64,000 nucleotides of DNA, taken from Datura wrightii. Its lineage: Eukaryota; Streptophyta; Magnoliopsida; Solanales; Solanaceae. Made by a program: the position numbers and the translations under genes. The stretch is taken from NCBI GenBank assembly GCA_035772735.1, contig JASDFA010000007.1, positions 148,613,001-148,677,000 on the forward strand, in the 5' to 3' direction. The notes under the pieces were generated by a model. That model was not told the DNA's origin. It searched no databases and worked only from the letters and a program-made list of their open reading frames with translations. Positions 24,124-35,900 of the stretch are shown here, in pieces. The stretch's first letter is position 1; each line of letters starts with the position of its first letter.

Positions 24124-24982
24124 GAGAAAAAGACATAAAATTCCCTCTGAACTTGTTTACACAACTCACTTTATTACTTTAACTTTATATGTAATTTTTT
24201 ATTTTTTTAATTTCGTTTGAAATCTATTAAATATCACCGTAAGAGAATAATAGCATCTTACAATGTGAAGTGTTTTACACTCGCGCCACATCACAGCCAC
24301 GTTACTGCTACGTCAGCGCCACGTTGAAAATTATTTAAATTTAAATTTTTATTTCTTTCATTTCTTTTTGCTTATTCACAATATTTTCTTTTCCTTATAT
24401 TTTTATACACTGGTTAATTTCTAATCCTAATTAATTCAAGAAAAATGGAGGTTGCTTTTCTCCACTGGTGTCTTTATTTTTTTAAAAAAAATCAAATTTT
24501 TTCTTAAAAAATTGAATGTTGAAAGTACAAAGTAGAAAAAATTGATAAATAAGTATTTTTTTTTTGCGTGTGTGTGCGTGCGTGAGGGGGGGGGAGGTGA
24601 GGTTGAAGATGGAGAAATGGTGGGGGTGGGGTCCGAAGAAGGAGAAATTGTGAGGTGATTCGAAGAAGAAGATAGGCCTGGGGGGAGGGGGATGAAGAAG
24701 GAGAAGGGGGTGGGGGGTTTGAAGAAGAAGATAGAGTTGAGTAGGAGGGTTATTTATTTTTTATTGTTTATTCTATTAAATAATATAAATATCAATGGAC
24801 CCACTTTTTTTTCCAATTACACGCCTTTTTAATTTTTTTTAAATTTATTTTCCACATCAGCCTTTTGGGTGATATTTAATAGACTTCAAATGAGATTAGG
24901 GGGGTAAACAAATAATCGTAAAGTTAAAGTGCTAAAGTGAGTTGTGTGAACAAGTTCAGGGGAGATTTTATGTCTTTTCTCT
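24124..24982. mobile_element. ~850-bp element with ~120-bp terminal inverted repeats
   Basis: The left end (24124-24245) and the right end (about 24865-24982) are inverted copies. Both contain AGACATAAAAT, a C/T-rich step, CTGAACTTGTT, ACACAACTCACTTTA, ACTTTAACTTTA and TCTATTAAATATCACC. The interior has repeated CCACG(T) motifs on the left and a purine-rich block on the right (about 24585-24750). Long inverted ends with a non-coding core fit a Mutator-like or foldback MITE. No clear target-site duplication was found because the palindrome continues into the flank. Confidence 0.7.
24585..24755 (+). repeat. G/A-rich low-complexity block
   Basis: The strand is almost wholly purine, with repeated GAAGAAG(A/G)AGA phrases and G runs of up to 8. 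It sits inside the inverted-repeat element above. Such tracts can form unusual structures, but nothing functional is shown. Confidence 0.7.
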
Positions 24983-25849
24983 TTTTCTAATTATATATTT
25001 TTTAAAAATATTCATTGGTATTTGATTTTACTTTAAAAATTTGAAAAATATGTATTTAATAAATTAAACAAGGTATGTTTCCATAAAATGCAAAAACTAA
25101 TTTCACTAGCAGTCTGGTCAAATATTTTTGGACTTAATTTAATCATGAAAATATCAAATTTCGAAGCTAATTTCTGCTCAATCTAAGAAAGTTGTTTTGT
25201 ATAAAAGAAATAAAATATTTCACACCGTTAAAAGTATTTAAAATATACTTTATAAATAATTTTTTTATTAATTATATATGTGAAACTTTATGAACATCGA
25301 TTCAATAATATGAATATTAAATTAGCAATGCCTAACATCACATGCTCCTCCAATTCAATGTATTATTTCACGTGAAGATGTAAAAATACCTAACCCATCT
25401 ATCCTAAAATGCAATACCAAAATCAAATTATTAATGAATTAGCGAGTCACTTATTTATTTATTTATTTATTTATTGTATAAACTCGAGAATTGTGCAGTA
25501 TTTATCAAAATTAATCCTTTTTTGTTTGGTAAGATATGTTCTTTTGAAGGAGAAAAAAGTGTTTATTTATGATCCAATAATTATTCATATTAACAAAATG
25601 CGCTAAGAGTGACAACAGAATAACATCACATTTATTATAACGAACGATTTGAGGAGTAACTCTTTAAATTTGTTGATTTTGACCTTGGGAATAGTATATG
25701 ATGTGAATGTGATAGTATATGATATGAATGTGATTATTTAAAAATATTATATGACATGAGATTGGTATTTTTCTTTAAGTATTACATATTATTTTTTATA
25801 AATTACATTTAAATATATTTGATTAACTCAATTTATGTATGCTTGCAGG

Positions 25850-26260
25850 AAATATAAATGAAGAAGAAACTAACTCAAGATGAGTAATTTAAGGCCACTC
25901 ACGTAAAGGAAAAAAATGACACAAATTCAAATACGTGACTTGAGATATGGACTGAGGCTACATACGTATGTAAGGCTCTACATTAATTTAAATTACTAAT
26001 TACTATTTTTAAAAAAAACTTATATTCTAATTTATTTTTAAATTTTAGGATCAATATCAAAGTTTCTTGGAGGAGTAACATTGGGGTTGGGCAAACAGTG
26101 GGTCGAGTGAGCCACTGCAAACTTTAGACGATGATTCTAAGATGCTTTGGTTGAATGTTGTTGGCGGCCCAAGAAAGGAGAAATCTTACGGCCTTTCTCA
26201 GCGAGCATTTCACCGCTGTCAGTTTGGGTTCCAAGACGTAGAGATTTCCTCAATTGAGGT
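25850..26260 (+). pseudogene. Fragment of an En/Spm (CACTA) transposase-like gene
   Basis: Two patches translate to residues typical of the plant Ptta/En/Spm transposase domain. The first is KATHVKEKNDTNSNT, then a stop, then LEIWTEATY. The second, after an intron-like gap ending in TTTTAG, is DDSKMLWLNVVGGPRKEKSYGL, continuing SQRAFH. In the family the pattern is a Thr-His-containing block, an E-R-TY block, then a G-R-K-x-x-YGLG block. In-frame stops and lost residues show it is dead. Termini of the parent element were not found. Confidence 0.5.
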
Positions 26261-26439
26261 AATAGATAGGGCAATTATGATGATGGCTATGGAGCAAAAA
26301 ATCATTGAACTATTTAGCTAACTTCGAGCGTCAAAGACCAGGTAGATATGTATGGACCAATAATACGAAGGGCTTAAGGCTCTACTAGACGTTTTATTTA
26401 CGCGGCACGTTTCATGATTTTCCTATGTGTTGATGATGT

Positions 26440-26650
26440 TATTCCTCGGTCGTAGTTTATACATAATCGTTCTGTCCAAGCTGGTGATACTACGTGTTTG
26501 AAATTTTGGTAACCAGGGCAAAGTCTGATTGTTATGGATAAGGCCCAAGAAAAGGGAGAAACACTCCTACCAAGATTTTTTTTCATCTTTAGGGGCTCGA
26601 ACTCAAAATTTTTATTTAAAGATGAAAGAATCCTATACCAATCAAATCTC
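26440..26650 (-). mobile_element. tRNA-derived SINE remnant (SolS-like)
   Basis: On the minus strand the B-box-like GAGTTCGAGCCCC lies at about 26591-26603. It is followed by CTTGGTAGGAGTGTTTCTCC and a GGGCCTTATCC step, as in the conserved body of Solanaceae SolS-type SINEs. The A-box side is less clear and no target-site duplication was confirmed. Confidence 0.5.
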
Positions 26651-27729
26651 ATTATAGTGATAGTGTTTGTCTGAAAATTTTATCAATGCTATTGCGAGGT
26701 CTTATTCTATACACTGACATTTGATGTTTAGATCTCATTTAGCTGTTATAAACATAATTATACAAAAATCTAGTTTAATAATTATGTGTACCCAGAAAAA
26801 GGAATGTATTTATTAACCAATTTAACCAAAAAAAAAAGTGTATAAATATATTAAATAAACACACCTATAGCCTTTTCTCGAACGACCATAACTGATGGAC
26901 ACTATTTTAATATGATTTTTTTCTTTTAGATATTCGTACCTAAAATTTACTATGTGCATGACATTGATGATGATTATCATAAATGTTTTAATATTTTTTT
27001 GTAGATAATATATTTTCTTACAAAATATTATTGCACAATATTTGAGCATCATTGTTATACAGAGGTAATTTTATAAAGAGTGTACCACTATACTGAACGC
27101 TATTGATATTTTAAGTAGAATGTTGTTATAGAAAAGTAAAATATAACATAAAAATCGATTCTGAAAAAAATCAAACAGTTATAGTGAAATATTATTATAA
27201 TAAATACCTGTTACAACAAAATTTGACTATATATTCGAGTAAAATCTTTTAGCGAAAAATTTGTCCTTGTTGAGAGAAAAGAAACAAAATGAAAGTACAA
27301 ATTTAATTAAATTGACCATTTCAAATCTGTGACACAAGCAAACTTCAAACTTATGTCCAGGATAATAAACGAAACTAATACCAACCAAATGGTCTATTTT
27401 GAAATCTTTAAAAGCTTGTAGATGGACACATCATGCAACAAGGATTTGTGGGCTCACTTTTCTAGTAGCCCACAAAGTTGTTCAACAAACATGAGCCACT
27501 TAACAAAAGTCCAGTATGTCCTAGTGACCCACTTAAGTTTGTCCAGTATGAAGACCATTAAAAATATTTTTGTTCTTTTTAATGGAAACACAAATTTCTC
27601 TTTTTGATTTGACGTAAAAGTGTCCTAACATGTATGGATTTTTTTGAACTTATTTTTACCTTTTTTCAGATAATAAGAATTTACCACGTGTCGCATCTGA
27701 AAGATACAACAAAAATAAAAAAAAGTGAA

Positions 27730-27970
27730 GGGTCAAAAATATACTTAAAATATTTAGTTTTTTCTTTTTGAGTTTTCTATCCGAACTATCATGTATCTAT
27801 TTTTTCTACCTGAACTATCACCAAAAGTTTATCAAAACACACCTCAACTATCAGTTGTTCGCTTTTCCTACCTGAAAATGTTCATGTAGAAAAAGTGAGC
27901 AACTGATAGTTAATGCGTGTTTTGATAAACATTTGATGATAATTCAACTAAAAAATTCGTACACTTAATA
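27730..27970. mobile_element. Foldback MITE, family F1, copy 1
   Basis: A palindromic element. The left half contains CGAACTATCA, CTACCTGAACTATCACC and CAAAACACACCTCAACTATC. The right half holds the inverted counterparts (AACTGATAGTTAATGCGTGTTTTGATAAA). The same unit occurs at 45509-45806 and 52017-52255. No coding sequence is present. Confidence 0.7.
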
Positions 27971-28354
27971 ATTTAAATTTAAAACAAAAAAATCATCATA
28001 CTTTCAGAGTGTTTTCATACTTTCAAGTGTTTTTCATTCACTCAACCAAAAATAAAAATAAAAAGAAATTGTCAATCATCATGCTTTGTTAGTCCCTCCC
28101 CAAGAAGGCATTATTGTCTGGTGACATAGAGATTATCTTTTGATATTTTTTCTTGTTTAAAAATGAGCTTCAATTTGTGTTTATCCAAGTATTCATTGTT
28201 GTCAATGTATTTGTTGACACTTTTCTTTTTAATAATAAATAATTTCAATTAACTGAGAAATTGACAATGACCTCTTGTTATTAGGACATAATTTATCCTA
28301 AGGAAAATACTAATTCGTACGATTTAAAATAATTGGTGTTTTTAGCTTATGCGA

Positions 28355-28560
28355 AAACTATTCATTTTTAGAAAGAAAAATATATTTTTATCCAATTGCC
28401 CCTAATAAATGTCTTGAAAAAGATATAACTCTTTAATATTTTATTGATTTTATAAAACTCTCTCAATTTAAATAAAGGTAAAATTAGAAAGACACATTAA
28501 TGTCTTCTTGATTATATAAAACACCACTTATTTTGAAACAAAATCAAAAAATAAAAATAC
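28355..28560 (+). repeat. Dispersed AT-rich repeat, copy 1 (inverted copy near 47 kb)
   Basis: The block carries ATAACTCTTTAATATTTT, a TTGATTTT-TAAAA-CTCTC stretch, AATAAAGGTAAAATTAGAAA, and AACACCACTTATTTTGAAAC. The reverse complement of about 46915-47135 shares these phrases in the same order, so the two are inverted dispersed copies of one element. The type is not identified. Confidence 0.65.
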
Positions 28561-28564
28561 CACT

Positions 28565-29560
28565 TATTTTAAAACGGATAAAATATCACGTATGGAAATG
28601 TCAAATAGTGCAAAACTAGCTAGCCAACCTTTCTTTTTCTAAAACAACCGTAAATAACACTGTTGAACAACCAATTGAAACCTAGTGTAGATGTCAAATT
28701 GATATGGTAGAACCAACCAATCTTTAAATATTCCACCGTCATTTAATAAGTGCGGTGGAACGATTAAGATTATTTTATTTTTAATTAAATTTTTTTGAAT
28801 TGAATTGAATTCTAAAGGTATAATATAAAATTTATATAAAGTCATTTATCCTTTTTAATAAATATATTCGATATGAATTTAAATTAATCAAATAAATAAT
28901 TATCGATATCAAATCTATAACACAAAAGTCAAAAGAAAAGCAAAAACCAATCTTTCTTCCTAAAACGACTTTTAATAACACTATTCAACAAGCAACTAAG
29001 AGTTTATTTGGATGTCCAAATGCAGCTTATCCACACAAAGCTACAAAACTGTCGGAAGCATATTCCATTTTATCTGAATAAATATACTAATTACAAAAGC
29101 AACAATATACCTTTCCATCTTAAATTATGGACAGAGTTAGGATAACTGAAGGGTTTCATTCGAATATATATATGTATATATATATAATATTCAATCTTTC
29201 ATTTGTACAAATCGAGATATAAATATTTGGATAAAATAGGAATAAGACTGTGTATCATTATTATTTATGAAAATTTGTTAAGTATGTTATTGTTGTTGAC
29301 CGACGAACCACAAAATAAACAATAAATTGAGAATGCTAGTCAGGAAATAAAATAATTATGTGGGATTGAAGTTGCAGCATACTGTAAATGTACTCATTCT
29401 ATTTTCTTTTTTCAACTAATTTTCACGAGGTTACTACACCAGACCAATTTAATGTGATGATAAGTTATTGTATAGGAATGGATATATCCGGTGTGCATTC
29501 GAAGAAGAGCGACGAAGCATTGCATAAAAGAGAAAACAAAAAAAAAAGCAATTGTGCCTC
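28565..29560. other. AT-rich spacer upstream of DGD1
   Basis: The only structure noted is a diverged direct repeat near 28627-28690 and 28950-29000 (CTTTCTT, CTAAAAC, TAATAACACT or TAAATAACACT, CAACAA or CAACCA). A TA-repeat lies at 29166-29185. No gene is seen. Confidence 0.4.
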
Positions 29561-29584
29561 AATTTTAAATAAATTGGAATATGC

Positions 29585-29700
29585 TATATAAATTCTTTAT
29601 CAACTCACGTGACCAAATCCACATCATCGATCTCCATACGTCCACCTCATTTCCTGAGAATCCAATCAACACGGTTTCATCCTTACGTGTCCATCCACGT
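29585..29700 (+). promoter_or_regulatory. Possible DGD1 promoter: TATA and ACGT elements
   Basis: TATATAAA occurs at 29585-29592 and a perfect G-box CACGTG at 29606-29611. Further ACGT cores lie around 29637, 29685 and 29697 (TACGTGTCC, CCACGTCTT). G-boxes and ABRE-like ACGT motifs are bound by bZIP, bHLH and PIF-type factors, which would fit a light- or stress-tuned lipid gene. The TATA box would put the start 280-290 nt before the ATG. The transcription start is not proven. Confidence 0.35.
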
Positions 29701-29903
29701 CTTATCTCTTGCCCCATTATTTTAAGCACAAAAATTAATTTTTTTTTTTAATCCCCAAAATCACAGCCTTCAAATTCTCAGCCGTACCCTCCTCTACACT
29801 TCCTCCTTTCTTCACCATTGGAGAAAAAGGAGAGCACATATTCAATCGGAACACTCCAATTTCTTCTCGTAACCCTAGGAAGTTTCAAAACCTGACCGGA
29901 AAG

Positions 29904-32900
29904 ATGATCAATTTTAAGCCGCCGGAGACGATAACGAGGCCGTCTGCGGGCTCGAGTTCCGTCGTGACAGCGGAGAAAGCTTTGTCGTTTATATCGAAGG
30001 GATGGCAAGAGGTACGATCCTCCGCGGATGCGGATCTTCAGCTCATAAAAAACCGAGCGAACTCGTTTAAAAACTTAGCCGATAGGGAACTGGAGAATTT
30101 CCTCAATTCAGCTTCAGTATCGCCCTTCGCTGTTCCAGCAATTACGACATCCGCCACTACGACACCGGCGGAGATTGATTTTGTGAAGAAGCTTCGTCCG
30201 AAGCTTTCTGAGATTCGTCGGGCTTACTCGTCGCCGGAGTTTAAGTGGCCGACGCAGGGAAAGCTTCGGATAGATTTATCGGCGATAAAGAATGCGATTG
30301 TGGCGGAAGTGGAAGAGGAGGAGGAGAGGGAGAGGGAAAGAGAGAGATGGAGGAAGTGGAGGAGAGAGAGGCTTAAGGAAGAGAGGCAATTTGGGGAATT
30401 TAGTTGGGAGCCTATTAAAGCTTTCAAGACTCGGTTAAGGGAGCTGGAGGTGGAGCTAATGGGATCGAGTTCGTCCCCGTCGGAGATTTTTGAAGGGATT
30501 AAAAATAGTGAATTTGTGGTGAAAGTAAAATCAAGCTTGGTAATTTCTGATTCTGATTATGATGCTTTATTATTTTTTATACCTTCCTATGGATATCTAC
30601 GGTTTTCATTCTTTTTTGTGATTTTGCTTCTAATATTTAAGCTACGATTTGCTATTTAAAAAAATGAATGAGTATATAGATGATCTTTTTCTTTTGTTTT
30701 CATTTGTCAGAATACCTTAGATTTTGTCAAGTAAAAATTTGTATGAAACTTTAGATGGATGTGTTAATTGTTTAGTTTGAAGAAGTATAGTAGGTGTTTG
30801 ATTTTGATGAATGATCTGTTTAGGATAGTGGTTATGAGCTGCTATTCCGTGACAGTCACAGAGATTCTTCAATAACAAGCTAGTTGTCTCTTCTCCCTGA
30901 AACAAAAACTTTTAGCAAATTGTAACTTAAAAGACCTCTTATTCATCAGAGGAATAGACTCTGAATTTGGTTCTTCAGCCTTTAACATGAGTAACCTTAA
31001 GCAAGGCAGTACGCGTTTAAGACGATGCTACAATTCACATTGTTAGCTTTGCATTTGATTTTGATGAATGATCTGTTTCGTTTACTGTTTATGAGCTGCT
31101 ACTCTGTGACAGTCACATAGATTCTTCAATAACAAGTTTGTTGCCTCTTCTCCCTATAACAAAAAACTTTAAGCAAATTGTAACTTAAAAGACCTCTTAT
31201 AGCCTGTTTGGCCAAGCTTCTCAAATTAGCTTATTTTGAGAAGTGTTTTTTTTTAAAAGTGCTTATCAAAAAAGTACTTTTGGTGAGAAGCAGTTTGTGT
31301 TTGACCAATAAATTTAAAAAACACTTTTGAGTAGCAATTAGTGTTTGACCAAGTTTTTGAAAATTGCTTCTAAGTGTATTTTTCAGAAAAGTGCTTTTCA
31401 AATAAGTGCTTTTGGGGAGAAGCTACTTTTTTTTGCTTCTGAAAAACAGCTTTTGCTACTCCCTGAAAGCACTTATTTTCTCCCAGAAGCTTGGCCAAAC
31501 ACCATTTTTTTAAAAAAAAAAAAGCACTTTTCAGAAAAAATAAGTACTTCTGGCCTCCCAAAAGCTTGACCAAACAGGCTAAGGCTATTACTCATTAGAG
31601 GAATAGAGTCTGAATATGGTTCTTCATCTTTGAACAAGAGAAACCTTAAGCAAGATGATATGTGTTTAAGATGGTGCTACAATTCACATTGTTAGCTTTT
31701 CATTTGAGGTTCCTTTTTAGTTCCTAGAGCATAAAAAATGTTGTCACGCTGAAAGTCTACCTCTGTGGTTATTTTTCCTCAACCCCTCCCTTATTATATG
31801 AAAAACACTGTGTTCTGTGATTTATTATAATCTGTTATGCCTTCTTCAGTTAAAGTTTTATAAGCAATAATTGGATTGTCGGATCACCTAGTAGCCATGA
31901 GCGGACTTAGGGTACAAGTTATGAGTTCATCCAAACCCAATAACTTTGACTTTGACCCAATACATGTGTTAAAAGATCCACTAAATATGCAGAAATAATA
32001 GATTCCGACACCGGTGAATCAAAAAAATGTGGTAGAATTTTGAACTCGGACCTATAAAGTTCAAATCTTGTATCCGCATCTGCCTAGTAGGTTAGGTATT
32101 ACAAGTCCCCTTTCTGGGATAAGCAGAACAACTGTCTCTTTAGGTGGTACATGGTTTTTTCTCATATGTGCTAGATATTTTCATGATACCTCATTCTCTT
32201 ATTTTTGAAACTTCCATTTTGTGGGTTACTGTGCTAATGTTGGACTTCAGTTTTTCCGCTGTCCCATCTTTTTTTTTTTTATAACCGAGGAATGCCCCAG
32301 AGCCATGCATGTTTCGAAACTCAGTGGGTAATGGGTCCGCCCACTAACCTTCTCCACTTAATTTTCAGGTTTTTGTCCGTGAATGTGTTCGATGACGTGC
32401 GCCTAACCCACACATCATGTATTTTGCTCTTACCGCTAGACCAAAGCCCTAAAACCCTGGGGGCTAGGTTGTCCCTTCTTGATGCTGGGAATTGATGGAA
32501 TTTCTTTTTTGGGTTGCGGGTTTTAAGTCAAATGGTTGGTGGATTTAGCTACTCATAAACTTAAATGATGGATGTTTATCCCTGTCTTCTCAAACCAATT
32601 TACCTAGTTGAGATGTCTCCATATGTGGTGTGATAAGATAAGGACCACTAGGAGCCCGATTTGTCCTTCCTGCAAGAAACCCTCATTCTATTCCATACAA
32701 CCTTGATAGGACATCTATTTCTCAATTTCATAGACTCTCAGCTCGGTAAGCTCCATTTTTTTATAGAACCTGAAGGCTAGGCTAAACCTCCCTCAAAGGG
32801 ATTTCTAAGCAGAACTCTTTTTCAAAGAACTGGTGATATTCCCTTAACTGCAGATTCAATAGTACTGATTATGAACCTGTATATTCAGCTTACTGTTTAA

Positions 32901-35900
32901 TGGTATATGTAAGTGGTTTTGGTCGCAACGGGAGGGTAAGCTTGAGTTTCTTCAACTCGTCAGCCACGGACAATTGCTGTTTTTATTTTAGATCTTTTAG
33001 TTCTTCTTTTGTGTCTCTCTATTCCTTCACCATTATGTGTTGACTTGTTATGTAAGTTGTCTTTAATCACATTTGTATTGAGTGATGTTTATCCATGTGA
33101 TTAATCTATTATTTTTCTATTTGTCTAATTCTTTTCCAGAAATCAATTTGCAAAGAACCAGAAGAGACAAAGGTTGGTGTCTTATCTTTTAACGTTGGAT
33201 GAGGTTTTATTCTACAAGGTTTTCTATGCATTTGATTTGGACTGGCTGCACTTGATACACTGCTTCAAGAGTTTGAGAAAGGAAGGGAACTGAAAGAGAA
33301 AATAAAAACATTTCTCTTGCCAAGTTTGGTTTTACACTTATAATCTGTGAGGTGATGGAAAGTTTAGGAGGAAAACACAGGGTCGAGATATTATTTTTTC
33401 TTGATAAGCGAGAGCAGAATTCACTTTTGTTTCTCTCTTATTTTTCTCACTATTTTAAACAAGTGAAACGAAAGCATATATCTTATTTTTATCTTGATTT
33501 CCCTCTGTGAATTTAATGTTCTAAGTGGCCTAATCTTTCCTTTCATGTATACAAGTTGGATTGCATGTCAACAGCAGAATGGGTTAACCTTTAGTGAAAA
33601 ATTGGACATAATATTTACTATCTAGGAGCTAGTCTCTGAGGGTTAAATTATTGGTTAATTTAAACTAGATTAAATTCTATTCCAGTAGATTGAAAGCAAT
33701 TAGACTAGAGACATTTTCTTTCTCTTATCCATCCTCACATGATACTCATCTATGCAGGGAGTGCCACCACTTGATGTGCCAGAACTATTGGCATATTTAG
33801 TTAGACAATCGAGCCCATTTTTGGATCAAATTGGAATAAGAAGAGGTACTGTTCAATTGGCATTTACAAATTTATTTTTGTGATTTTGGATTGTCTTTGT
33901 TGTTTATGATCTGTTTGCAGTGCTCAACCTATGCATTTAGACTAGGACTCTATGTGAATGTCCTTAATTTTTCTTCTTCTTTTTGATGCTGTGTATGTAA
34001 TCTGTTGAAGGTAGATATTCTTCACTAGCATAAGTCAAATTGGTGATGCTACTTATGCACTTCTGGTTTAATATTTTATCAATGCTTTCAGTTTTCTCTA
34101 GATATTACTTATTCTTTTTGGTCATTTAGTAGGATAAATAGCCTACTGTTGCATGTTAACTAGGATGGTTAGCTTACTTCTGCATCAAGGTATATTTCTT
34201 AAAATATTCTCATTTTTATATTTATAGTAAATTGTTGCACATAGAGCTCTGAGCGTTTTCATCTTGTGTGAAATCTGTGGTAGCTCTGTTCATTACAAAC
34301 TTTGAAAAAGTATAATGCGATAGTTCTCCATAATCTGTCCTTGACATGTCCAACATGGTGATACAGAACATTTGAATGATACAGTGTGAGTAATAAAGAT
34401 AACATATAAAAAAAACTGTAACAGACAGATGTTAGTTATGGGTGTCATAATTTAATAATGAAGCTTGATGTGTCAGATCTTCAATATAAAGATCCAATTC
34501 CAGGTTCTAATGATATACAAGCATACACTGAACGTATCTCTCTTCTTTGCTGTTATAACTTTTATTCTAATTTTAAATGTCCATCTGCTGTCTGTTGAAA
34601 CTATAAGCCATCTTCTCTTCTCTGTGTCTTTAATTTGTTTGCAGATATGTCAGAGAAGATTGTGGAAAGTTTATGCAGCAAAGGACAAAGCAAGCTTTTG
34701 CTACATTCCTTACCCGGAGGAGGGTCCTCACTGATTGATGGTGAAATTATGAATGATGAACTAGATTTAAGAATCGCCAGTGTTCTTCAGAGTACTGGTC
34801 ATTGTTATGATGGTGGATTTTGGGGAGGTTCTACCAAGAAGAACCTAGCAGCAGGTGATAAGAGACATGTAGCAATAGTTACAACTGCTAGCCTTCCTTG
34901 GATGACGGGAACTGCTGTAAATCCTTTATTCCGAGCAGCTTACTTAGCCAAATCAGAAAAGCAGAATGTTACGTTGCTGGTTCCATGGCTATGTAAGTCT
35001 GACCAAGAGTTAGTTTATCCAAACCAGCTTACTTTTAGTTCTCCTGAAGATCAGGAGCTTTATATACGCAATTGGCTCGAGGAGCGAATTGGTTTCAAGG
35101 CCGACTTCAGGATTTCATTTTACCCTGGAAAGGTAGTCCTTGATTAACTAGCTAAATAAATTATAATATGATTGGTGAAATGGATGTGATCATTGATGAA
35201 TATTTTTTTCCCTTCCAGTTCTCCAAAGAAAGGCGGAGTATATTACCAGCTGGAGACACTTCTCAGTTTATTCCATCTAGGGATGCCGATATTGCAATTT
35301 TGGAGGAGCCAGAACATCTCAATTGGTACCACCATGGCAAACGTTGGACTGATAAATTTAACCATGTTGTTGGCATTGTCCACACAAACTATTTGGAATA
35401 TATCAAGAGGGAGAAGAATGGGGCTCTTCAAGCTTTTTTTGTGAAACACATTAACAATTGGGTCACGAGGGCATATTGTGACAAGGTATGATTAGTCTAT
35501 GGACTAAATTCTCATCAGAAAAGGAGAAAGAGGGAAACTGTGGGTTATACATGCATTGAACATTGGAAGATGCTTTAACACTTCATTTTAAAGCACCATG
35601 TCCTCTTTTAAATTTAAAGCACCCTGTCTGTTATTTCATGTTGGTCCTAATTGAGATGTCAATTTTCCTGTTTAGGTTCTCCGCCTTTCTGCTGCTACAC
35701 AAGATTTACCCAGGTCTTTGGTCTGCAATGTTCATGGTGTCAATCCAAAGTTTCTGAAAATAGGAGAAAAAGCAGCTGCAGATAGACGAAGTGGCCAGAA
35801 AGTTTTCTCGAAAGGGGCCTATTTCTTAGGCAAAATGGTTTGGGCGAAGGGATACCGAGAATTGATAGATCTCTTATCAAAGCACAAGGCTGAGCTTGAT

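Noticed and set aside
31345..31573. Open frames on both strands in DGD1 intron 1
   Set aside because: They fall inside the foldback MITE, whose repeats explain the open frames.
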